Positions 15,204 through 23,291 of a DNA stretch of 28,615 nt are shown here, one piece after another (position 1 is the first letter of the stretch; every line of letters begins with the position of its first letter). The notes below the pieces were generated by a model. It had not been told where the DNA came from, ran no database searches, and saw only the letters and a list, made by a program, of their open reading frames with translations. Source of the DNA: an uncultured Collinsella sp. (lineage in GTDB: Bacteria; Actinomycetota; Coriobacteriia; Coriobacteriales; Coriobacteriaceae); assembly GCA_958403205.1 (NCBI GenBank), contig CATXWM010000026.1, positions 1-28,615 on the forward strand. Direction: 5' to 3'. Made by a program: the position numbers and the translations under genes.

Positions 15204-15716
15204 ATGATTAAGCCAAGGAGCGCTATTACTCGAATCGGAGTCGGGTTGGCGATTGCTGCGGGTCTGTCCCTAGGGGTTCCCGCTGCATCGTTCGCGCAAG
15301 AGGAGTTTGACACCTCTCAGGTTTCTAGCATTACTCAAAACGCCGATACGGGAATTACGACCTGTACGAACAATGCCGATAGGGCATTTAGTTTTCAATG
15401 TGCCGGGACGAGTGCAACTGGCTACCGTCAAAAGGATGATTCCTCATCGCTCTATCTGGATATCCAAGGTTATACGGGAAATCCGCTTCGGTTATATACA
15501 GACGGTGCGTATAACACAAGCGGTAGCGGCAGCATGAATTGTACTCAGGGAACGTATCGTTCGAATCACAAGGGACAGTGGGAAATGTATAACCTCGTCC
15601 GTGAGAACGGGCGATCTGCGGCGCGACTGACTGCATGGGCGGAGTCTGGCTACGGCACTGTTATTGGTGTATGGAGCCCCGACTGCGTCGGGCATTTCCG
15701 CAAGCTTCCCGCATAG
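15204..15716 (+). CDS. Small secreted protein with four cysteines, unknown function
   Basis: This 170-residue precursor has a clear signal peptide: Lys/Arg near the N-terminus, a hydrophobic core (IGVGLAIAAGLSLGV) and a likely signal peptidase site after ASFA (residue 31). The mature ~139 residues hold four cysteines (54, 66, 113, 161), enough for two disulfides, with Ser/Thr/Gly/Tyr-rich beta-like sequence such as GYRQKDDSSSLYLDI. I do not recognise the family with confidence. The FSF...YR.KDDSS pattern is faintly like small exported proteins found beside ABC transporters (DUF2712 or lactococcin-972-type loci), but this is only a lead. ATG 15204 has GGAG six bases upstream; an in-frame TTG at 15192 is less likely. 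It sits between the LuxR-type regulator and ABC subunits, so it is the prime candidate for the exported effector or bacteriocin. Confidence 0.75.
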   Translation: MIKPRSAITRIGVGLAIAAGLSLGVPAASFAQEEFDTSQVSSITQNADTGITTCTNNADRAFSFQCAGTSATGYRQKDDSSSLYLDIQGYTGNPLRLYTDGAYNTSGSGSMNCTQGTYRSNHKGQWEMYNLVRENGRSAARLTAWAESGYGTVIGVWSPDCVGHFRKLPA

Positions 15717-15731
15717 TTGTTTGAATTGGCT

Positions 15732-15759
15732 CCCTTCCGGCTTTCTGGGTCGGAAGGGG
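15732..15759 (+). other. Hairpin directly before the ABC permease ribosome-binding site
   Basis: CCCTTCCG (15732-15739) pairs with CGGAAGGG (15751-15758) across an 11-base loop. The AGGAGG of the next gene starts at 15761, two bases past the stem. There is no T-run, so it is more likely an mRNA stability or processing element, or a modulator of translation between the secreted protein and the transporter, than a terminator. Confidence 0.6.
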
Positions 15760-15770
15760 GAGGAGGACGT

Positions 15771-16652
15771 ATGAACCAAAGGCTCGTAAGATATGAGCTG
15801 TCGAAAACGATAAGACGCCCAGCTTTTATCTTTGCTCTCTTGATTGCAGTCGCAGTTGCAATAGCTGCTGCGCTGGAGCCGTGGGCAAATTTGGAAAAAG
15901 AACGTCACAACCTTCTTTCTTTTGGTTACGGCGTTGGCATGCAAGCCAAAAACTATCTCGGTCAAACACGTGAAAGCAGCTTCGGTAACTGGATTGTTGT
16001 GAGCGCGAACGCGCCACTGTCTGCGTCGGTGTTTTTCTATGCACTGCCCCTGCTTGCAATGTTGGCCGGATCTTGGTCGTGCCTCTTTGAGCGTTTGAGT
16101 GGTTATGACATGCAGATATGCACGCGCGTTTCCAGAAAGGCATACGTGAACGTAAAGGTGCTGTCTGCTTTCCTCTCCGCGTTTACAGTGACTGCCATTC
16201 CTCTGCTCGTCAATTTCCTGATTGTCTCGATGCTTTTTCCTGCGTATCTTCCTCGGGTCGATGAGTCGACCTACGTAGGGCTTTACCTACATAGCTATTT
16301 CTCCGGTCTATTTTATTCACATCCTTTGTTATATGTGCTTGCATACACGCTGTTCGATGCGGTCACGCTCGGGACTTTATCCATGGCTGTAACTGGCTTC
16401 TCAATTTTGTTTCGTAGCAGAATCAAAGCGATAATTGTCCCGTATCTGCTAATGGTTGCGTGGCATTTTGCAAATGGCTGGATCTTCGGCGTAATGGCTT
16501 GTGTGGGGTTTAACTGCAATATCTTCAACAGCATCAGGTCGGAATCGCTGAATAACTGGCCAGACATTCGAGCCGGTTTTGCGGAAATCATATTATTGAC
16601 CCTTGCTTCGTTGGCTTTTTCTGGGGCGTGGAAAAGGCGGGAGATGGTCTGA
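15771..16652 (+). CDS. ABC transporter membrane subunit 1 (ABC-2-like)
   Basis: This 293-residue membrane protein has about six helices (for example PAFIFALLIAVAVAIAAAL near the N-terminus, FYALPLLAMLAGSW, and AFTVTAIPLLVNFLIVSML). It carries a large external loop between the first two helices. This is the layout of ABC-2-type permeases used for peptide export or self-immunity. No specific family is recognised. The start at ATG 15771 has AGGAGG at 15761-15766. Its stop codon overlaps the ATG of the next gene by one base (TGATG), and the two membrane proteins probably form a heterodimer driven by the ATPase at 17485. Base composition is lower in GC than the flanking housekeeping genes. Confidence 0.8.
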   Translation: MNQRLVRYELSKTIRRPAFIFALLIAVAVAIAAALEPWANLEKERHNLLSFGYGVGMQAKNYLGQTRESSFGNWIVVSANAPLSASVFFYALPLLAMLAGSWSCLFERLSGYDMQICTRVSRKAYVNVKVLSAFLSAFTVTAIPLLVNFLIVSMLFPAYLPRVDESTYVGLYLHSYFSGLFYSHPLLYVLAYTLFDAVTLGTLSMAVTGFSILFRSRIKAIIVPYLLMVAWHFANGWIFGVMACVGFNCNIFNSIRSESLNNWPDIRAGFAEIILLTLASLAFSGAWKRREMV

Positions 16653-17488
16653 TGCTGTTTAGGCTGGTCGCCGCGGACCTGAGGACCGTTTTGAAGAAGA
16701 ACATCATTACCTTTATTGCGATTGCGGCAGTGACCGTTGCGAACCTGGTGTACGCCTACGGTTTGTCTTCTGTGTATGGGGTCAGGACGGATGCCTTGGG
16801 GTTTGCGGACAATCTTGCGCTCGTGTTTGCCGGATCTGCTCCGTTTGAGCCTAGGCCCGGGGTCATGTTTGTGCCTCCGCTAGGATGGCTATTTCTCATT
16901 CTGCTTATTCTCTATACAACACTCGATTATCCCGCCGAATCGTTGCACGGGTTTGGTTTGCAAACGCTTGTCCGATGCCGGGCGAGAACCCTTTGGTGGG
17001 TCTCGCGTTTTATCTCAGTGGCGGCGATAACAGCATTTTCGCTGCTCGTGGTGGTTTGCTCTGTTGTGATTTGGAGCTTGATGGTGAGTGCCTCGTTCAG
17101 CGCGGTCATCCATGGCGAGTCGCTTCAGCTGGCTAATTTGGCGCCGTGGTTTCTCAAGGCGAGCGAAGCAGGTGCACTGCCGTTTTTCGCAGGTCTCTTT
17201 CTTGCTTTTGAGGCGCTTGCGTTTGTGCAGGCAACGGTTGGGTTTGTGCTTGGGCCGTCAGTTTCATTTGCGGTTGTAATGAGCTACCTGATCTGTTCGG
17301 CATATGCGCGGCATTGGGCGCTACTGGGAAATGCCTTGATGCTGTTGCGCTGGGGTGGAATCGTCAAAGAAGGAATTGCGACGGGCTCGAGTGGCTTGTT
17401 TTCAATTGTGATTATGTCGTTATGCCTATCGTTGGGTGGACTGTGGTTTCGAAGGGCCGACCTTATCGAAAAGAGGGACAAGATATGA
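16652..17488 (+). CDS. ABC transporter membrane subunit 2
   Basis: This 278-residue membrane protein has about six hydrophobic segments: IITFIAIAAVTVANLVYAYGL, LGWLFLILLILYTTLDY, ITAFSLLVVVCSVVIWSL, FFAGLFLAFEALAFVQATVGF, FAVVMSYLICSAY and FSIVIMSLCLSLGGLWF. No family signature is recognised; it is assigned by context. ATG 16652 overlaps the previous stop by one base, with GGGAG about 11 bases upstream. An in-frame GTG at 16628 would overlap the preceding gene further and is less likely. Its stop overlaps the ATPase start (ATGA, 17485-17488). The tight overlaps across three genes argue for a coupled permease-permease-ATPase unit. Confidence 0.78.
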   Translation: MLFRLVAADLRTVLKKNIITFIAIAAVTVANLVYAYGLSSVYGVRTDALGFADNLALVFAGSAPFEPRPGVMFVPPLGWLFLILLILYTTLDYPAESLHGFGLQTLVRCRARTLWWVSRFISVAAITAFSLLVVVCSVVIWSLMVSASFSAVIHGESLQLANLAPWFLKASEAGALPFFAGLFLAFEALAFVQATVGFVLGPSVSFAVVMSYLICSAYARHWALLGNALMLLRWGGIVKEGIATGSSGLFSIVIMSLCLSLGGLWFRRADLIEKRDKI

Positions 17489-18129
17489 GTGTGATCGTTA
17501 GGGACGTATCGAAGCGCATGGGCAAAAACGATGTCCTGCGCAACGTGTCCATCGAGGTTGACCCTGGGACTGTGGTCGGGCTTCAGGGGATAAACGGTTC
17601 GGGTAAGACCATGCTCATGCGAGCGGTCTGCGGATTGATTAGACCCACCGAGGGCGAGATTATTATCGATGGCCAAAGACTTGGGGCGGATATCTCGTTC
17701 CCGCCGAGTCTGGGGATGTTGATAGAGGCGCCTTCCTTTTTAGGATATCTGTCTGGCTACGATAATTTGGAGCTCATAGCTCAAATCAATGGCGTTGCCA
17801 CCCCCGAGGACATTCGCTCTGCCCTGCGGCTCGTGGGGCTCGATGCAGACGAAAAAAAGAAGTTTCGAGCATACTCGCTTGGGATGAAGCAGCGTCTGGG
17901 AATAGCTGCGGCAATTATGGAAAAGCCGAAGCTGCTTGTTCTCGATGAGCCAACGAATGCCCTCGACGAAGCGGGCGTGGAAATGCTCAAGCGCGTTGTG
18001 GCGATGGCGGCATCAACGGGTCGCGAGGTTCTTCTGTCCAGCCATGACGGAGAGGTGCTCGAGGAGCTAGCCGATCGTGTTTACTGCATGCGCGACGGTG
18101 CCGTTGTGAAAGTTCGGGAAAGGTCGTGA
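17485..18129 (+). CDS. ABC transporter ATP-binding protein (BcrA-like)
   Basis: This 214-residue ATPase powers the two membrane subunits upstream. Motifs are Walker A GINGSGKT (35-42), signature SLGMKQR (131-137), Walker B LLVLDEP (150-156), and the H-loop His187 in SSHD. The Q-loop region reads LGMLIEAPSF, with Glu where many ABC ATPases have Gln. This IE.PSF form is common in bacitracin/lantibiotic resistance and immunity ATPases (BcrA/LanF type), which hints at peptide export or self-protection. It is a stand-alone nucleotide-binding domain with no fused membrane part, and is short relative to classic ABC importers' ATPases. The start at ATG 17485 overlaps the previous stop, with GAGGG upstream. 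Confidence 0.92.
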   Translation: MSVIVRDVSKRMGKNDVLRNVSIEVDPGTVVGLQGINGSGKTMLMRAVCGLIRPTEGEIIIDGQRLGADISFPPSLGMLIEAPSFLGYLSGYDNLELIAQINGVATPEDIRSALRLVGLDADEKKKFRAYSLGMKQRLGIAAAIMEKPKLLVLDEPTNALDEAGVEMLKRVVAMAASTGREVLLSSHDGEVLEELADRVYCMRDGAVVKVRERS

Positions 18130-18794
18130 GCGCGATGAAGAAGGCCCTGTTGACGAGAAGGTCGATGCTCGCGCTTTTCGGCTGTGCTGCTACCGGCCTT
18201 GCGGGCATGAGGGTGAGCGTCGTTAACGGGAACCGGACAGTCATTCCTGAAAAATATTACGCGGAGGGCGAATGGCTCTCGATGGATGGGGCGTTTCTGG
18301 GGTCGAAGGATGTGGCGACTGACGGGTATTCGTTTTGCATAGACGGGGCAGAGCTGCTCACGCCGCGCGAGTATCTCAAGCGTGCGCATGATGATTATTC
18401 AAAATATGGCATCGTAGATACGAAAACGAAATTGAAGGACGCCGACATCACGTGTGTTATCGCCGTAAAGATGCGTGTCAGGAATAAGGACAATGTCGAA
18501 GGCGGAATTAAAGCGTATGTTTGGCATTTGGTGCCGGAGTCTGCGCCAAACTATGACTTTGTGGTCAATACCGATCTGATAACGCAGGCAATGCCGGTGC
18601 TAGGCGGTTCTGCTGCGTTTGCTGTACAGGTTGGGGCGGAGAACGAGTTACTCGTCCCATTCATGATGCAAAACACCAACGACTATTTCGAAGGTTACGA
18701 GACCGTCCGTTTTGAGAAAGCGTTTCCCGGGACCTATACGATGAAGATGACCGATCTGCCGGAGCGAAGGCTCTTCAGGTTTGAAGTTAAATAG
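18126..18794 (+). CDS. Exported protein (possible lipoprotein) closing the ABC cassette, unknown function
   Basis: This protein of about 222 residues has an export signal: TRRSMLALFGCAATGLAGM, with paired arginines before a hydrophobic stretch (Tat-like) and LFGC, a weak lipobox (Phe before Gly-Cys is atypical). The rest looks like a globular beta-rich domain, with TCVIAVKMRVRNKDN followed by alternating hydrophobic strands to the end. I do not recognise the family. The start is taken at GTG 18126, which overlaps the ATPase stop (GTGA) with GGGA six bases upstream; ATG 18135 is the alternative and would remove only three residues. It is the last gene of the cassette and may be a surface immunity protein or a transporter accessory factor. 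That role is inferred from position only. Confidence 0.72.
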   Translation: MSAMKKALLTRRSMLALFGCAATGLAGMRVSVVNGNRTVIPEKYYAEGEWLSMDGAFLGSKDVATDGYSFCIDGAELLTPREYLKRAHDDYSKYGIVDTKTKLKDADITCVIAVKMRVRNKDNVEGGIKAYVWHLVPESAPNYDFVVNTDLITQAMPVLGGSAAFAVQVGAENELLVPFMMQNTNDYFEGYETVRFEKAFPGTYTMKMTDLPERRLFRFEVK

Positions 18795-18810
18795 CTCGAA
18801 GGCCCTGTTG

Positions 18811-18850
18811 GGGGAGCCTCATCCTACGCTGAAGCGGGATGAGATTCCCT
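18811..18850. terminator. Possible bidirectional terminator between convergent genes
   Basis: CTCATCC (18818-18824) pairs with GGATGAG (18837-18843) over a 12-base loop, and outer GGG/CCC bases can extend the stem. It sits between convergent genes ending at 18794 (plus) and 18869 (minus). The T-run is poor on both strands, so the call is tentative. Confidence 0.4.
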
Positions 18851-18868
18851 TCGCAGTGGCGCTCGGCC

Positions 18869-19594
18869 TTAGCGCTTCTTCTTGCTTTTCTTCTGCTTGC
18901 GCTGCTTGCCCTTGTTGTCCTGGGGCTTGTCGGCCTTGTCGCCCTGTTTGGCTTCGGCAACGGCCTTTTCTGCCTTCATCTTCTTGCGCTTGGTCTCGAT
19001 GCGGAGTTTTTTGTTGATACGGGCCTTGAGGAAGGGGCCAAACTGTTCGGCATCGCCACGGACGAAGGTGTCCTTGGGGATCGTCACGCCCTGGTCGGCG
19101 AACATGGCCACAAAGATGCGCTCGCCGTCGAGCACGTGGTCGAGCTTGTCAAACGGGAAGAACTGCGACTTGCCGCTCTTGCCCCATACCATCAGGCCGT
19201 CCTCGTTGGCAGCGACGCGGCGATAGCGGCCACCCATGGACTCGTCTGCCTCGACGGCGTCGATAAAGTCGCGGGCGAGGGTGTGGTGCAGGTTTTTGCT
19301 CCACCAGGCCAAAAAGGCGCCGAATACGATCAGGACGACGCCGAACTTGATCCAGTTGCCGCCGGCCACCAGCATGCCAATGCCGAGCAGCGCGGCAAAT
19401 GCCGCGGCGACATACAGCGAGCCGCGACGCCTGGGCGAGGCGACCAGGCGGGCGAAGTCGGTGACCAGGTCGTTTTCGTACTGATACTCGTTGAGGTACA
19501 GGATGCCGTCGTCGGCTGCGGCCTGCTCCTCGAGCGCGACCTCGACCTGGTCGGCTGCTTCGGAGGGAACGATGCTGCTCTCTGCGTCTGCCAT
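18869..19594 (-). CDS. YcxB-like membrane protein with lysine-rich tail
   Basis: This 241-residue protein has an acidic N-terminus (~1-50), two adjacent membrane helices (~60-98: LYVAAAFAALLGIGMLVAGG and FGVVLIVFGAFLAWW) and a C-terminal soluble domain. The soluble part includes AANEDGLMVWGKSGKSQFFPFDKLDHVLDGERIFVAMF, resembling YcxB-like proteins: a short membrane hairpin followed by a domain with 'kY..I..v.e....fyl' strands. The final ~45 residues are a Lys/Gln-rich charged tail (KQRKQKKSKKKR at the end). Function is unknown in this family. AGGAG lies about ten bases before ATG 19594. It is transcribed away from dnaX, with the shared A/T-rich promoter region between them. Confidence 0.72.
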   Translation of the reverse strand: MADAESSIVPSEAADQVEVALEEQAAADDGILYLNEYQYENDLVTDFARLVASPRRRGSLYVAAAFAALLGIGMLVAGGNWIKFGVVLIVFGAFLAWWSKNLHHTLARDFIDAVEADESMGGRYRRVAANEDGLMVWGKSGKSQFFPFDKLDHVLDGERIFVAMFADQGVTIPKDTFVRGDAEQFGPFLKARINKKLRIETKRKKMKAEKAVAEAKQGDKADKPQDNKGKQRKQKKSKKKR

Positions 19595-19633
19595 GCTCTT
19601 TGGACTCCTATCGCGGCGGGCTCGCCGTACGGG

Positions 19634-19645
19634 TTATTATAAATA
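19634..19645. promoter_or_regulatory. A/T-rich divergent promoter region between YcxB-like gene and dnaX
   Basis: Within an otherwise GC-rich intergenic segment, minus-strand TATAAT (19641-19636) is a consensus -10 for the YcxB-like gene. Overlapping plus-strand TATTAT (19635-19640) could serve dnaX. No clear -35 is seen for either, so the strand assignment is tentative. Confidence 0.4.
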
Positions 19646-19709
19646 CAGTATGCCGTGCGACCGCATGGCCGTCGTGGCAACAAGACTCAGTATACCCGGG
19701 GGAGCACCC

Positions 19710-22118
19710 ATGGAATCGTTGTACCGAAAGTATCGCCCGCTCACCTTCGACTCCGTGGTGGGCCAGCAGCATATCGTCTCGACGCTCGAGCACGCCATCA
19801 CCGAGGGGCGTCTGTCCCACGCGTACCTGTTCTGCGGACCGCGTGGCACGGGCAAGACCACTATGGCGCGCATCCTTGCCAAGGCGCTGCTCTGCCGCAA
19901 TGCCGAGGCGGCGCGCGCCGAGGGTGCGAGCGGCTGCATGCCCGACGGCACCTGTGAGGAATGCGAGCTCATCGCCGAGGGCAACCACCCAGACGTCTAC
20001 GAGCTCGATGCCGCAAGCCGTACCGGCGTGGACAACGTGCGCGAGGAGATCATCAACTCCGTTAACTTTGCCCCGGTGCGCGGCAAGTACAAGATCTATA
20101 TCATCGACGAGGTCCACATGCTCACGACGGCGGCGTTTAACGCGCTGCTCAAGACGCTCGAGGAGCCGCCGGCGCACGTGATCTTTGTGCTGTGCACCAC
20201 CGACCCGCAAAAGATTCTGGAGACAATCCTCTCGCGCTGCCAGCGCTTCGATTTCCACCGCATCGGTAACGAGGATATCGAGCGCCGCCTGGCATACGTG
20301 TGCGAGCAGGAGGGCTTCGACTACGACGACGAGGCGCTTGCCATCGTGGCACGCCATGCCAAGGGCGGCATGCGCGACGCGCTCTCCACGCTGGAGCAGC
20401 TGAGCGTCTTCGGCAACGGCACCGTGCATGCGGACGATGCCCGCTCGCTTTTGGGCGAAGTTTCTGACCAGATTCTGGGCGAGTTCGCGCGCGCCATTGC
20501 TGATCGTGATGTCGCCGAGCTGTATGGGCTTATTCGCGCGCAGGTCGAGGAAGGTAACGATCTGCTGGAACTGACGCGCGACCTGGTGGCGCACGTGCGC
20601 GACGTGTATGTTGCCTGCGTTGCCGGTGCCCGTGCCGAGTTGTTTGAGGGCGGTGCCGAGCAGGCCGAGGCGCTTGCAGCCGAGGCCGCTGCCTTTGGCG
20701 AGCATCCTGCCGATCGTTTGGCCCGTGTGCTGACGGTGCTCGACGATGCCGCCTTGGAGATGAGGGGTGCGAGCGACGTGCGCCTGGTGCTCGAGATTGC
20801 CTGCACGCGCTTGGCACGTCCCGAGGCCGATTTAACGATTGAGGCTTTGGCTGAGCGCGTGGCTCGCTTGGAGGCCATGGTTGCCAACGCCGCCGTTCCG
20901 GCGAGCGTGGCTGCTGCTCGAGCGAGTGCGCCTGCGGCTGTCGCGGCTGCACCTGCGACGACACAGCAGCCGACGCTGATCTCGGGTGCCCGAGCTGCTA
21001 CTCCTGCGGCGACCGCCGCCCCTGCTGCTACGCCCGCGCATCAGGGTGGCATGCCTTGGGACCGCGGCGCTGCTGTTCCGGCTGCCCAGCCTGCGCCCAA
21101 GTCCGCGGCTCCGGCTCCCGCGCCTGCTGCATCGACCGTGCCGGTGTCCAAGCCCAACAACGCCGCCCAGGTTGCCGCCGCCGGTGCTGCCGAGACCCCC
21201 GCGGTCGAGGACGCTGGCGAGCTCCAGCGCAAATGGGCCGAGGTTGTCGAGCGTGTCAAGGCGCGTCAGGCTTCCTATGCAGGCCTGCTACTCAACGCCC
21301 GCGCCACGGCCGACGACGGCTCCAAGCTCACGGTCTCGTTCCCCGCGGGCTCGACCTTTGCCATCAAGATGCTCGGTCGCGCCGACACGCAGTCGGTGGT
21401 CCTGCCGACAGTCAGTGCGGTCTTCGGTCGTCGTACCGTCGACTACGTCCTGGATGGGGGTGGCACGCCGGCTCCTCAACATGAGGAGCATTCTCCATCT
21501 GCACGGGCTGCGGCATCTGCGGACCCGCAACCCGTGTCCTCGGCGGCCCCTGTATCCTCGAGCGCCAGCGCGCCGCGGCCAAAAGCGGCACCGACCCCGT
21601 CGGCGCCTGAACCTGCTGCGCCCAAACCGGCTGTTCTGATTCCCGCGCCCAAGCCTGTCGCGCCTGCGCCTAAGTCATCCGATCTGGCTAAGGCCCCCTG
21701 GTTGCGCTCCGACAACCCTGCCGGCGCTCCTGCCACGGGCAAGCTCCCGACCGAGCCCGCGCCCCGCGCGCCCGAGCGCGCTTCCGCTCCCAAGGCTCAG
21801 CCGTCTGCACAGGCTGCGCCGTGGGAATCCGAGCAGGTGCCCTACGACGACGCCATGGTCGGCGGTTTTGCCGCCGATGCCGGCGGGGACGATCTGCCCC
21901 CGTTCGACGTGCCGGGTGCGGCATCCGCGCCCAAGCCCGCTGCAACTGCCCCCAAAGAGGAGGACGCCCCCGCCGCTCCCTGGGAGTCCAACCCCGGCGC
22001 GGGCAGCCCCTTCGGCCACCAGGGCGCAGCCCCGAGCATCCCGCAGACCGAGGACGAGGCCAAAGCCCTCATCCGCAACGTCTTTGGCCAGGCCACCATC
22101 TTCAAACCGGTGGAGTAG
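19710..22118 (+). CDS. dnaX: DNA polymerase III subunit gamma/tau
   Basis: This 802-residue protein is the clamp-loader ATPase of the replicative polymerase. The N-terminal AAA+ domain has YRKYRP at the start, Walker A GPRGTGKT (43-50), a zinc module with Cys62, 76, 82 and 85, Walker B IIDEVHML (131-138), sensor CTTDPQKI and the arginine-finger segment SRCQRFDF. Domain III follows to about residue 370. The remaining half is a long Ala/Pro-rich low-complexity region holding a conserved-looking block (about 500-580, KWAEVVERVKARQASYAGLLLNA) that resembles tau-type domain. No frameshift heptamer was noticed. A longer in-frame upstream extension exists, but GGGGGAG (19698-19704) and homology start fix ATG 19710. 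It heads a dnaX-ebfC-recR group, interrupted by a small minus-strand gene. Confidence 0.97.
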   Translation: MESLYRKYRPLTFDSVVGQQHIVSTLEHAITEGRLSHAYLFCGPRGTGKTTMARILAKALLCRNAEAARAEGASGCMPDGTCEECELIAEGNHPDVYELDAASRTGVDNVREEIINSVNFAPVRGKYKIYIIDEVHMLTTAAFNALLKTLEEPPAHVIFVLCTTDPQKILETILSRCQRFDFHRIGNEDIERRLAYVCEQEGFDYDDEALAIVARHAKGGMRDALSTLEQLSVFGNGTVHADDARSLLGEVSDQILGEFARAIADRDVAELYGLIRAQVEEGNDLLELTRDLVAHVRDVYVACVAGARAELFEGGAEQAEALAAEAAAFGEHPADRLARVLTVLDDAALEMRGASDVRLVLEIACTRLARPEADLTIEALAERVARLEAMVANAAVPASVAAARASAPAAVAAAPATTQQPTLISGARAATPAATAAPAATPAHQGGMPWDRGAAVPAAQPAPKSAAPAPAPAASTVPVSKPNNAAQVAAAGAAETPAVEDAGELQRKWAEVVERVKARQASYAGLLLNARATADDGSKLTVSFPAGSTFAIKMLGRADTQSVVLPTVSAVFGRRTVDYVLDGGGTPAPQHEEHSPSARAAASADPQPVSSAAPVSSSASAPRPKAAPTPSAPEPAAPKPAVLIPAPKPVAPAPKSSDLAKAPWLRSDNPAGAPATGKLPTEPAPRAPERASAPKAQPSAQAAPWESEQVPYDDAMVGGFAADAGGDDLPPFDVPGAASAPKPAATAPKEEDAPAAPWESNPGAGSPFGHQGAAPSIPQTEDEAKALIRNVFGQATIFKPVE

Positions 22119-22140
22119 CCTGTACGGGCGGGTATACTGC

Positions 22141-22614
22141 TCAAGAAGAAATCTCTTTGTCCGGGCGCATCTGTATTTCGGACATGTGTAGCGTGGTGCC
22201 GCGTATATCGCATTCGAGCAGGCAGGTACGCGACGGTCGTCCTAGGGTGCTGAGGTCGACACGATACGTCGCACGGCTGCCTGTATACTCGACTTGCATG
22301 TCGTTGGCAACTGCTCCGATTGTCAAAAAAGAGCCTGGCTCGGCATCAACAATCTTGGAATCTTTTATCTTGACCTTGAGCTCTTGGTAAAGGGACGGGC
22401 TGTTGTAGTAAACGGTCCGGGTCCCGTCGGTGCACTCATCGGTCGCTTCCCATTTGACGACGGGCTGGTCCGAGCTGGCTATCAGCAGTTCTGCTCCAAA
22501 AGCTATGGCATGGGTGACGACAACCAGCAATGCCCAGCCGACAAAGAGATAGAGAACCACATATGCAACGGGGTGTTTTGAGCGGATGTTTTGGAGCGCG
22601 TCGGGGGCATTCAT
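22141..22614 (-). CDS. Small single-pass membrane protein, unknown function
   Basis: This 157-residue protein has one membrane helix near the N-terminus (VAYVVLYLFVGWALLVVVTHAIAF, ~18-40) and an external domain of about 115 residues with four cysteines among ECTDGT, RTCLLECDIRG and beta-like strands. I do not recognise the family. GGAGGTG six bases before ATG 22614 supports this start over an upstream in-frame TTG at 22644. It lies on the opposite strand between dnaX and ebfC, converging on dnaX with only 22 bp between stop codons, and appears to be an insertion into the usual dnaX-ebfC-recR order. Confidence 0.65.
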   Translation of the reverse strand: MNAPDALQNIRSKHPVAYVVLYLFVGWALLVVVTHAIAFGAELLIASSDQPVVKWEATDECTDGTRTVYYNSPSLYQELKVKIKDSKIVDAEPGSFLTIGAVANDMQVEYTGSRATYRVDLSTLGRPSRTCLLECDIRGTTLHMSEIQMRPDKEISS

Positions 22615-22644
22615 GGGGCACCTCCAAATTGCTATCTTTGACAA

Positions 22645-22955
22645 TCAAATTTTACCATGCCGTCATGAGCGCCACCTCGAGCGGCGGTCCGGCATTTTGG
22701 TATCTAGCTGGATGCGGAAAATGCCGGGTTCCGGCTCTACAAGATTTAGCTTTCGATATTATGCGGATGCGAATTATTCAACTTTGCATAATCTTTTGGG
22801 CGCGGCTTATACTCCAGGACATGTATATCGACTGAGGTAGCACGACCGCCCCGCTCGCTTGCCCCGCGGCGTGGTACGATTTTTGCGTTTGAAAGTCCCG
22901 CCGCGCTCCGGCTGCCCTTGCAGCTTGTCGCGCGGCCGCACGTAAAGGAGCCATC
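22645..22955. other. Gene-free gap with a 10-bp-stem hairpin before ebfC
   Basis: No supportable gene is seen here. CCGGCATTTT (22689-22698) pairs perfectly with AAAATGCCGG (22718-22727) over a 19-base loop. It lies in the upstream region of the minus-strand gene. TGG-TACGAT at 22872-22880 is a possible extended -10 for ebfC, about 75 bases before its ATG. Both are low-to-moderate confidence. Confidence 0.5.
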
Positions 22956-23276
22956 ATGGCCGGTATGAACATGCAGCAGATGATGAAGCAGGCCCGAAAG
23001 ATGCAGGAGCAGCTTGCCGCCGCGCAGGAAAACCTCAAGTCCCAGACCGTCGACGCCTCTGCCGGCGGCGGCATGGTCAAGGTGACTGTCAACGGCGAGA
23101 TGGAGCTCGTCAACCTCACCATCGACCCCGATGCGCTCGATCCCGAGGACGTCGATATGCTGCAGGATATGATCATGGCTGCCGTCAACGAGGCTGTCCG
23201 CGGCGTCAACGAGCTCGCCAACAAGCAGATGGGCGCCATCACCGGCGGCCTCAACATCCCGGGCATGCCGTTCTAA
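22956..23276 (+). CDS. ebfC: YbaB/EbfC family nucleoid-associated protein
   Basis: This 106-residue DNA-binding protein starts MAGMNMQQMMKQARKMQEQL, the Met/Gln/Lys-rich helix typical of the family. It continues with VKVTVNGEMELVNLTIDPDAL and a C-terminal helix with AVNEAVRGVNELANKQMG. EbfC forms dimers that bind DNA broadly and affect nucleoid structure. The start has AAAGGAG upstream and the length matches the family. It lies 15 bp before recR, the conserved ybaB-recR pair. Confidence 0.96.
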   Translation: MAGMNMQQMMKQARKMQEQLAAAQENLKSQTVDASAGGGMVKVTVNGEMELVNLTIDPDALDPEDVDMLQDMIMAAVNEAVRGVNELANKQMGAITGGLNIPGMPF

Positions 23277-23291
23277 GACGCGCATATATAT

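Noticed and set aside
19608..20705. 365-residue minus-strand frame
   Set aside because: Antisense shadow of dnaX, whose motifs are unambiguous.
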